The position numbers were made by a program, and so were the translations under genes. The notes under the pieces were generated by a model. That model was not told where the DNA came from and did not search any database. It worked only from the letters and a program-made list of their open reading frames with translations. Below, piece by piece: positions 8,793 through 15,560 of a stretch of 64,000 nt of DNA. The stretch is from Oscillospiraceae bacterium (GTDB lineage: Bacteria; Bacillota; Clostridia; Oscillospirales; Acutalibacteraceae), in assembly GCA_015066225.1 (NCBI GenBank), contig SVOT01000002.1, positions 1 through 64,000 of the forward strand, written 5' to 3'. Each line of letters opens with the position of its first letter. The stretch's first letter is position 1.

Positions 8793-8824
8793 AAAAAAGG
8801 ATTGGCTCTCGCCAACCCTTTTTT
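8793..8824 (-). terminator. Terminator of fucU operon
   Basis: GGATTGGC pairs with GCCAACCC (one mismatch), flanked by A6 and T6 runs, so it can work in both directions. A near-identical hairpin recurs at 15526-15556. It lies just after the fucU stop. The rest of 8698-8827 shows no gene. Confidence 0.8.
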
Positions 8825-8827
8825 GAA

Positions 8828-9253
8828 TTATTCAGTTACAACGCCTTTTTTAAGGATAACGTTTGCATAAAGAGCCATTTCTGAGGTTGCAATAATTGCA
8901 TAGGCCTCTTTTGCCCTGTCATAGAAAGCAAATCTTTCGATTTCTGTCATTTTTGTTTCACCGTTATTCTTATTTACAATATCCTGATACTCTGCCCAGA
9001 TTGTGGGTGTGGGGTCACCCTTTGTTGTCTGCATAAGCATTACGGGGCTTTCCACGTATGTATCGAGGGGCATGAGCTTGAGAATAGCGTCAAGAAGCTC
9101 GGGAACATTGTGGCCGTCGCAACGGATAAGCCTCTGTGCATTTGATGCGGCAGGGAAATTACCGTCGCCGATAACGATTTCGTCACCGTGACCCATTTCG
9201 TCAAGGATTTTGAGAAGCTCGGGTGAAATGATATTCGGAATTCCTTTTAACAT
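8828..9253 (-). CDS. fucU: RbsD/FucU family sugar mutarotase (fucose mutarotase-like)
   Basis: A 141-residue cytoplasmic enzyme of the RbsD/FucU fold that interconverts sugar anomers, feeding the isomerase with the right form. Diagnostic sequence includes the N-terminal MGHGDEIVIGDGNFPA with the catalytic His/Asp, and the C-terminal ERFAFYDRAKEAYAIIATSE segment with the FucU-type tyrosines. L-fucose isomerase is encoded separately at 42987. CAGGAGG precedes the ATG. It lies 16 nt downstream of the DnaC-like gene, so it appears to be the last gene of an otherwise replication-related transcript. Fucose specificity is inferred from FucU-like sequence and from fucI in the window. Confidence 0.88.
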   Translation of the reverse strand: MLKGIPNIISPELLKILDEMGHGDEIVIGDGNFPAASNAQRLIRCDGHNVPELLDAILKLMPLDTYVESPVMLMQTTKGDPTPTIWAEYQDIVNKNNGETKMTEIERFAFYDRAKEAYAIIATSEMALYANVILKKGVVTE

Positions 9254-9269
9254 AATTTATGCCTCCTGG

Positions 9270-10235
9270 TTATTTTTTTAACTGTCTTATGTCTTCGCCG
9301 TAAAATTCAATAATTTCAAATCCGCTGATTCGCGAGATAAGTCGCTGACCGTATCTGTCCTCAAGCTCTTTGTTTGAAAGGTTTGAAATTATTATAAGCG
9401 GCCTGCCCATAATAACAGAATTATTAACAAGCTCGTTGATTGTCGCCGAAGCAAAGGGTGTCTGGAATTCTGCACCAAGATCGTCCAGAATAAACAGATC
9501 GCTTTTTTCGATTTCTTCTTCAACATTATCTGCACTTCTGCCGAAACGCTCTTTTTCAAGCTGCTTTATCAGATTCCCTGCTGATGCATAATAAACGCTG
9601 TAGCCCTTTTGGGTCACCTTGTTGAGCACCGCAAGGGCAAGGTGGGTTTTGCCGAGCCCCGTGCCGCCTGTAAAGAAAAAGCTGTTGCTGTGGGGTGTGA
9701 AATTTTCGGCATAATCCTTGAGCATCTCACAGGTTCCGCGCATAATGTCACGGTATGAGAAGCCAAGCTCCCTGTCCTTTATGTCGCTGTAGTATTTAAG
9801 CTCAAAGGTGTCAAAGGTTGATTTTGAAAGCATTGAGCTGCATGAAAGCTCGCCAACGGATAACTGCTGTAAAAGCGCTATGTGGCAGCTACACAACTTG
9901 CCGTTATATATGCCCGAATCGTTACAAAGCTTGCAGGAATACGGAATTTCGAGATAATCCTCGGGGTAGCCCGCTTTTTTTATAAGCTCCCTTCTTTTTT
10001 CCTGTGCCTGCAGATTTTTCTTGGCAACCTTTGAAACATCAACCTTTTTGTTGCCCGCACCAACGTTGCTGATAACCTCCAACGCGGCATTTTTCATTTC
10101 ATTTTCAATATCAATAAGCTGAGGATATTTTGCGATGAACTCTTTTCTGCGCAAAGCGGCAAGTCTTTCTGCCTGCTCCTTGCGGTCTCTCAATTCATTT
10201 TCTGCCTTCATATAAATTATTTCAGAAAATTTCAT
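9270..10235 (-). CDS. dnaC: DnaC/DnaI-like helicase loader ATPase
   Basis: A 321-residue AAA+ ATPase that loads the replicative helicase onto single-stranded DNA. The N-terminal 90 residues are charged and helical. A zinc-binding cluster CKLCNDSGIYNGKLCSCH follows near residue 100. The ATPase core has Walker A FTGGTGLGKTHLA, Walker B LFILDDLG and sensor sequence IIISNLS, with the arginine-containing YGQRLISRIS segment. The zinc motif plus IstB-like core is typical of Clostridia DnaC/DnaI. It overlaps the upstream DnaD-like gene by 4 bp (ATGA), implying translational coupling of two primosome proteins. IstB-type transposition helper is an alternative, but no transposase is nearby. Confidence 0.87.
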   Translation of the reverse strand: MKFSEIIYMKAENELRDRKEQAERLAALRRKEFIAKYPQLIDIENEMKNAALEVISNVGAGNKKVDVSKVAKKNLQAQEKRRELIKKAGYPEDYLEIPYSCKLCNDSGIYNGKLCSCHIALLQQLSVGELSCSSMLSKSTFDTFELKYYSDIKDRELGFSYRDIMRGTCEMLKDYAENFTPHSNSFFFTGGTGLGKTHLALAVLNKVTQKGYSVYYASAGNLIKQLEKERFGRSADNVEEEIEKSDLFILDDLGAEFQTPFASATINELVNNSVIMGRPLIIISNLSNKELEDRYGQRLISRISGFEIIEFYGEDIRQLKK

Positions 10236-11224
10236 TTTTCTTCATCCTCCTCTGAGGCATATTTTTTTATCCAGTCAAGAACGCCCTTTTTGCCCACATC
10301 TTCGGTGTTGTAGGATTTCTGAACCTGTGCCGGAATAGCCTTTTTAGCCTTTTCCTTCACCTGTGCGGGTGTCTTCAAATCGGAGTGCATCCATTTTTTA
10401 AGAAGCTTTCCCGCATCTGTAAGCACATTTTCCGATTCAATAAGAGCATATTCAATAAGCTCGCTTGAACAGCCAAGGTCAATAACCCAACTGCGAAGGT
10501 GCTTGGCAATTCTCGGTGTTGGTGAATCACCGCTGAAGCCTGCAACACCCTTGATTGCAGAATATGCCTTGTTTATTTTCTCAATTGCAAGAAGCTCCTC
10601 CTCAACAAGCTCAAGAGTGTCAATTCCCCTTTTTGCCCAATCCTCCGCTTTATTTTTGATTGCAACGGACGAGAGCTTACCCTCACACTTCTGGTGCTGG
10701 ATAAGGGTTATTATTATCTCGGGTGAAAAACCGTAGTAGTCATATATCATCAACAAAAGAGCCTGCGTATCGTAACCGAAAGTGCCGATTATTTTCTGCA
10801 CCTCAGAATAAATAATTTCAAGCTCCGGCGATTCGCTGAGCCTTTTTGCAATATCACGCTGAGTTGGTTTTTTAACAGGCAACGGTCTGAAAGAAACCTT
10901 CTCAGCCTTTTTTTCATATGTAACAACGGGTTCTGCGGTCTTTGCGTTGCCGGTGGCGGCTTTTGCATCCTCCTCAGAAACCTGTTCATCGGTTATTTCT
11001 ATTATATTGTGGCTCTCCCAGTAATCAAGGCAATCAAGCACGTCGCCCTCAGCAAGGCCTGTGCACATACTGATTTGCTTTGCATCAACGGTACCGCGGG
11101 AGTTCCGCAAAATAAAAAGCAAAACCTTAAAACTTGCCGCGGGGGCAAGTTTTAAGTGCTTGTCAATAACATCCGTGGGCACCGCAACGGCACCATCGGG
11201 ATAATCACATTTAATTTTTATCAT
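10232..11224 (-). CDS. DnaD/DnaB-like replication initiation protein
   Basis: A 330-residue protein with an N-terminal winged-helix-like region (about 1-80), a charged linker, and a DnaB_2/DnaD C-terminal domain around residues 140-200 with the pattern YDYYGFSPEIIITLI and an NKAEDWAKRGIDT segment resembling the YxxxIxxxW-type motif. A second similar helical segment follows (SELIEYALIESEN...LLKKWMHSDLKT). Such proteins remodel DNA at the origin and help recruit the helicase/loader complex. It overlaps the loader gene downstream and, by 4 bp, the membrane propeller gene upstream, so all three are translated as one unit. Confidence 0.83.
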   Translation of the reverse strand: MIKIKCDYPDGAVAVPTDVIDKHLKLAPAASFKVLLFILRNSRGTVDAKQISMCTGLAEGDVLDCLDYWESHNIIEITDEQVSEEDAKAATGNAKTAEPVVTYEKKAEKVSFRPLPVKKPTQRDIAKRLSESPELEIIYSEVQKIIGTFGYDTQALLLMIYDYYGFSPEIIITLIQHQKCEGKLSSVAIKNKAEDWAKRGIDTLELVEEELLAIEKINKAYSAIKGVAGFSGDSPTPRIAKHLRSWVIDLGCSSELIEYALIESENVLTDAGKLLKKWMHSDLKTPAQVKEKAKKAIPAQVQKSYNTEDVGKKGVLDWIKKYASEEDEEK

Positions 11225-13056
11225 TCCGGGAATTTCACAATAACACCAACAGACTGACCGTTGATATACTGTGCAATACCTTTCATATCAATATCTTTTG
11301 AAAGTGTTCTGCCCGCAACAATGTAGCCGCCGTCCTTGCTAAGGCAAAGTGCATTTGCGCTGTCGTCCTTTGTACCGCCAAAGGAGCGAGCCCATGAAAG
11401 TGAGCCGTATTTATCAAACTCGGCAATAACCATATCGTTTCCGCCACGGGTGGTGATACCCTTGAAATCTCTTGAAGAGGAATTGCTGTAGCCCGCAACG
11501 ATAAATGAACCGTCTTCCTTTTCAATTACAGAAGTAAGGTGATCATCATTCTGACCGCGGAATGCTTTTGCAAATATAAAAGTCAAATCCATATCAAGCT
11601 TTACAATATATGCGTCGTGACCGCCTCGTGAAGCAAGGTCTGATACAAAGAAGCTGTCTGTGTTGCCTGCATCCGATGAATTTGAGTTACCTACAACTAC
11701 AACTCCACCGTTTTTACAAGCAGTGATTTCAGTGAAATTTTCGATTTTGCTGCCTGCGATGGGTGCAATATCAACATATTTACCTGAGCTTGAAAATTTG
11801 ACAACACCACCGTCAGAAGAACCCATAGCGTCAAATAAATCGCCTGAATAGAAGTTACCTACACAGTAGATATCACCGTCTGTACCGACAGCAACCCCGT
11901 TAAGAACGTCTTTATTACCGCCGATGATGTTTTTGAAAACAAGCTCACCTGTCTGGCTGTATTTAACAATACAAGCCGCGGATTTAAGCTCTGGCTTTCC
12001 GAAGCCGCTTGCGTCGCCGTCGTTGTTACCAACCGAGCCGACTATGATGATGCCTCCATCAGGAGCAAGTGTAGCACCGTTGAAAATATCAACAGTTGAT
12101 GTTCCGAAGGATTTGAACCATTCCTGCTCGCCTTTTTCATTGAATTTGAAAACGCCGCCATCATAATAGCCCTTACCCGTGTCGCCACCGATGCTTGTGC
12201 CGTAGCCAACAGCATAGAAGCCGCCGTCCTCAGTTGCAACAATGCTTGTTATAATTGTTGAAGTGCCTCGTTTTGCCACACCGAGAGGCTTCTGCCAATC
12301 AATATCGCCGTTCTTTTTGTATTTTACAAGCACGGTGTAGGGTGTGCCGTATTTCAAATCCTTGTAATCACCGAAGTCGCCGTCTGTTGAGTTTGTTACA
12401 ATGGCACCCAAATAGCTGCCATCCTTCAGCATATCAACGCTTGAGAAATAGTCTGCCTGTGTGCCGCCACAAGAGCTTTTCCAATCAATGCTTGCGGGGT
12501 CAACAATAGCAGGCATACTTGTTATGTCAATAATTGTTGTGTAAACGTTACCCTGGTTATCAAGGGCTGTGTTGCCCTGACCATCGGTAACGGGCACGGC
12601 ACTTGAGCCCACAACAACATTTCCGGGTGCGGCTGTTGAGGGAACGAAATGAATAACATTTGTTTCCTGATTACCGTCTTTATCTGTAACGTTTTCGCCA
12701 TAGATATCGGTTTTGGGAACGTAAACCGTTTCTTCCTTGTAAATAATAGATGTCAGCTTTTCACCTGCGACGTTTGTGTATTTGAAAATCTCAGTTTCGG
12801 GAACAACGGTTACAGGTACGCCGTTTTCATCTGTAACAACCTCGCCGTTGTAGTCTGTGACGACAACGGGTGGAAGCTTATCTTTATTACTTTTTAATAA
12901 AACTGCCGTAACAACAGCACCGATTATCAGAACCGCGATAATTGGGATGATAATCAATAATTTTTTCTTTGACCCGTTGGAGTCGCCCTCCTTTTTAGGC
13001 ACAACGGGTGGCGGCATTTTAATGTTCAATTCGGGTTTATCTTTTTTATTGTCCAT
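11221..13056 (-). CDS. Membrane-anchored extracellular beta-propeller protein
   Basis: A 611-residue protein of unknown function. A Lys/Pro-rich cytoplasmic N-terminus (about 1-30) is followed by one membrane helix (about 32-53, LLIIIPIIAVLIIGAV), a Val/Thr-rich stalk with repeated TDxxGxxV units, then about seven blades with the recurring pattern DGG.I.VG...S.D......GG.D..I.K.....G...W...FGG (delta-60/SBBP-like). The blades suggest an extracellular propeller that binds or scaffolds. The start was set at 13056, directly after GGAGGTTCCT. It is first in the DnaD-DnaC-FucU transcript, an odd pairing for a surface protein. A divergent promoter lies upstream. Confidence 0.7.
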   Translation of the reverse strand: MDNKKDKPELNIKMPPPVVPKKEGDSNGSKKKLLIIIPIIAVLIIGAVVTAVLLKSNKDKLPPVVVTDYNGEVVTDENGVPVTVVPETEIFKYTNVAGEKLTSIIYKEETVYVPKTDIYGENVTDKDGNQETNVIHFVPSTAAPGNVVVGSSAVPVTDGQGNTALDNQGNVYTTIIDITSMPAIVDPASIDWKSSCGGTQADYFSSVDMLKDGSYLGAIVTNSTDGDFGDYKDLKYGTPYTVLVKYKKNGDIDWQKPLGVAKRGTSTIITSIVATEDGGFYAVGYGTSIGGDTGKGYYDGGVFKFNEKGEQEWFKSFGTSTVDIFNGATLAPDGGIIIVGSVGNNDGDASGFGKPELKSAACIVKYSQTGELVFKNIIGGNKDVLNGVAVGTDGDIYCVGNFYSGDLFDAMGSSDGGVVKFSSSGKYVDIAPIAGSKIENFTEITACKNGGVVVVGNSNSSDAGNTDSFFVSDLASRGGHDAYIVKLDMDLTFIFAKAFRGQNDDHLTSVIEKEDGSFIVAGYSNSSSRDFKGITTRGGNDMVIAEFDKYGSLSWARSFGGTKDDSANALCLSKDGGYIVAGRTLSKDIDMKGIAQYINGQSVGVIVKFPE

Positions 13057-13144
13057 AGGAACCTCCGGCGTTATAAACACGAGAAAATATCTCTGCTTCA
13101 TAATATACTAACGGTATTTTAAGCATACCATTTCAATATAAGTT

Positions 13145-13173
13145 ATATTACCACAACTTCTCACGATTTTCAA
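13145..13173 (-). promoter_or_regulatory. Sigma-A promoter of the propeller-dnaD-dnaC-fucU operon
   Basis: Minus strand: TTGAAA (13168-13173), 17-nt spacer, TAATAT (13145-13150). About 90 nt of leader precedes the start. Together with the fusA-like promoter it explains most of the 13057-13392 gap. Confidence 0.55.
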
Positions 13174-13275
13174 TCGGAAAAAGCTAACATTCACAAATTC
13201 ATTACATATTTCATAAAAATGGCGTGTATTTATTATGTAATATCAATAATATTTACATTTTACTCAAAAAAATCA

Positions 13276-13304
13276 TTGAAACCGCAAAAAATATGTGCTA
13301 AAAT
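13276..13304 (+). promoter_or_regulatory. Sigma-A promoter of the EF-G paralogue
   Basis: TTGAAA (13276-13281), 17-nt spacer, TAAAAT (13299-13304), about 85 nt upstream of the start codon. Confidence 0.6.
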
Positions 13305-13392
13305 ACCAAATATAGTTGTCGAATTATCCGCTAACTACTTATTTAATAATTTATCCGCAATGGCTCAGCCGTTGTTTCAGGGAGGAATTCTT

Positions 13393-15435
13393 ATGCAAAC
13401 ATACACCAAAGACAACATCAGAAACGTTGTTATTGCCGGCCACGGCAGCAGAGGTAAAACAACTCTTGCTGAGGCTATGCTTTTTCTCGCGGGCGCTTCC
13501 GACAGATTAGGCAGAGTTACAGACGGCAACACAGTTTTTGATTTTGACGCTGAAGAGAAAAAGAGAAAGGTTTCAGTTTCTTCTGCACTTGCTTGCTGTG
13601 AGTGGAGAAACCGAAAAATCAATATAATCGACACTCCCGGTCTTTTCGACTTTGAGGGTGGCAGAAGCGAAGGCATCCGCGCGGCTGAATCCGTTATCGT
13701 TGTTCTTTCATCGGGTCACGGCGTTGACGTGGGCGCTGAAAAAACATTGAGAATAGCCGGCAGAAACGGTCTTTCAAAATTCATTGCCGTTTCAAAGTGT
13801 GACGGTGAAAACCGCGACTTCTACAAAACACTTAATGCTTTAAAAGAAAAATACGGCACAGCTATCTGCCCCGTTGTTGTTCCTTATTTCGTTGGCGGCG
13901 TTGTTGACTGCTACGTTAACTTCCTTCAGAACAAAGCATTCAAATACGACAACGGCAAAGCAACTGAGGTTGCTATCCCCGCCGACAGCGTAATCGAAGA
14001 AATTCACGCCGCTTTCACAGAGGCTGTTGCCACTGCTGACGACGATCTTATGATGAAATTCTTCGACGGCGAGGAATTCACACACGACGAAATCGTTTTT
14101 GGTCTCTCACAGGGTGTTGCAGACGGTACGGTTGTTCCCGTTTACGCTTGCTCAGGCTACACAACAGATGCTGTTGACCTTCTTATGAACGGTATCACAA
14201 AGCTCGCTCCCGCTCCCAGGGACGAGGCTGATATCCCTTGCGACAGCAACGGTCCTCTCGCGGCTATATGCTTTAAAACAGTTGCTGACCCCTTTATCGG
14301 AAAAATGTCTTTCTTCAAGGTTGTTTCCGGTAAAATTACTCCTTCAACAAAGGCATACAACCCCCGCACCGAGGAAGAAGAGAAGATGGGTAAAATCATC
14401 ACAGTCAAGGGTGCAAAGCAGGAGGATGCCGCAGAAATCGTCGCAGGTGACATCGGTGTTGTTACAAAGCTTTCCGGCTTTAAAACAGGTGACACAATGT
14501 GCGATGCTAAAAACCCCGTAGAGCTCAAGGGCGTTGACTTCCCCGCTCCCTGCTACTCAATGGCTGTTAACGTTGTGAAGAAGGGTGAAGAGGATAAGGT
14601 TGCTTCCGGTCTCAACAAGCTTCAGGAAGAAGACGGCGCAATGAAGTTCTACACCAACAAGGAAACAAAAGAGCAAATCGTTTCAGGTCTTGGTGAACAG
14701 CACCTTGAATCCATCGTTTCAAAGCTCAAAAATAAATTCGGCGTTGAGGTTGAGCTTTCCGCTCCCAGAGTTGCATACAGAGAAACAATCCGCAAAAAGG
14801 TTGACAAGCAAGGTCGCCATAAGAAACAGTCCGGTGGCCACGGTCAGTTCGGTGACGTATGGATTCGTTTCGAACCCTATATGGGCGAAGAAGAGTTCGT
14901 ATTCACATCCGACGAGGTTGTAGGCGGTGCAGTTCCCAAGAACTTCTTCCCCGCTGTTGAAAAGGGTCTTCGTGAGTGCGTCGCAAACGGTCTTATCGCA
15001 GGCTACCCCATGGTAGGCATCAAGGCTTGCCTGCACGACGGTTCATATCACCCCGTTGACTCCTCTGAAATGGCATTCAAAACAGCCGCAAAGCTTGCTT
15101 TCAAGGCCGCTGTTCCCGAAGCATCTCCCACAATTCTCGAGCCTATCGGCACTCTCAAGGCTTACATACCCGATAATGACCTTGGCGACATTATGGGCGA
15201 CGTTAACAAACGTCGAGGCAGAGTTCTTGGTATGGGCCCCGCTGAAGATGCGATGATGCAGGAGCTTGTTGCAGAAGTTCCCATGGCAGAAATGGCAGAC
15301 TTTGCTATCACTCTTCGCTCCGTAACAGCAGGCAGAGGCTCATTTACTCTTGAATTTGCCCGCTATGAGGATGCACCCGCAAACGTTGCAGAAAAGGTTA
15401 TTGCAGAAGCAAAGCTTTCTGACGACGACGAATAA
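13393..15435 (+). CDS. Elongation factor G-like translational GTPase (second-type EF-G)
   Basis: A 680-residue ribosome-associated GTPase with EF-G domain order: G domain, domain II, III, a domain IV beginning near the GGHGQFGDVWIRFEP-type segment, and V. The nucleotide motifs are divergent. G1 reads GHGSRGKT (residues 16-23) rather than AHVDHGKT, G3 keeps DTPG, and G4 reads SKCD instead of NKxD. These features match the EF-G-like subgroup that coexists with canonical EF-G rather than the main translocase. The start at 13393 follows GGAGGAATTCTT; an upstream in-frame extension has no ribosome site and includes the promoter. Monocistronic, ending at a strong terminator. Precise role (recycling, stress or back-translocation) cannot be told. 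Confidence 0.85.
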   Translation: MQTYTKDNIRNVVIAGHGSRGKTTLAEAMLFLAGASDRLGRVTDGNTVFDFDAEEKKRKVSVSSALACCEWRNRKINIIDTPGLFDFEGGRSEGIRAAESVIVVLSSGHGVDVGAEKTLRIAGRNGLSKFIAVSKCDGENRDFYKTLNALKEKYGTAICPVVVPYFVGGVVDCYVNFLQNKAFKYDNGKATEVAIPADSVIEEIHAAFTEAVATADDDLMMKFFDGEEFTHDEIVFGLSQGVADGTVVPVYACSGYTTDAVDLLMNGITKLAPAPRDEADIPCDSNGPLAAICFKTVADPFIGKMSFFKVVSGKITPSTKAYNPRTEEEEKMGKIITVKGAKQEDAAEIVAGDIGVVTKLSGFKTGDTMCDAKNPVELKGVDFPAPCYSMAVNVVKKGEEDKVASGLNKLQEEDGAMKFYTNKETKEQIVSGLGEQHLESIVSKLKNKFGVEVELSAPRVAYRETIRKKVDKQGRHKKQSGGHGQFGDVWIRFEPYMGEEEFVFTSDEVVGGAVPKNFFPAVEKGLRECVANGLIAGYPMVGIKACLHDGSYHPVDSSEMAFKTAAKLAFKAAVPEASPTILEPIGTLKAYIPDNDLGDIMGDVNKRRGRVLGMGPAEDAMMQELVAEVPMAEMADFAITLRSVTAGRGSFTLEFARYEDAPANVAEKVIAEAKLSDDDE

Positions 15436-15456
15436 TACTTAACTAAAGACACTAAA

Positions 15457-15478
15457 AGGGGCTGTTTTTACAGCCCCT
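15457..15478 (+). terminator. Terminator of EF-G paralogue
   Basis: GGGGCTGT (15458-15465), tttt loop, ACAGCCCC (15470-15477). The stem is identical to the terminal inverted repeats of the dispersed repeat at 4918, as if that element had lost its interior. Confidence 0.75.
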
Positions 15479-15486
15479 TACTTCTT

Positions 15487-15525
15487 CACTATTCACTCTT
15501 ACCTATTCACTCTTACCTATTAACT
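15487..15525. repeat. Short direct repeats ATTCACTCTTACCT
   Basis: Two exact copies of ATTCACTCTTACCT follow an ATTCACT unit, between two terminators. Related short direct-repeat strings are common in intergenic DNA of Clostridia. No function is evident. Confidence 0.5.
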
Positions 15526-15560
15526 AAAAAAGGATTGGCTCCCGCCAATCCTTTTTTCTT
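15526..15560 (-). terminator. Terminator of GPH transporter gene
   Basis: GGATTGGC pairs with GCCAATCC, flanked by A6 and T6 runs. It is nearly the same hairpin as at 8793-8824 and lies directly after the transporter stop codon on the minus strand. Confidence 0.8.

Noticed and set aside
9270-10235. IstB transposition helper of an insertion sequence
   Set aside because: No transposase or terminal repeats nearby; zinc cluster and coupling to a DnaD-like gene fit a helicase loader.
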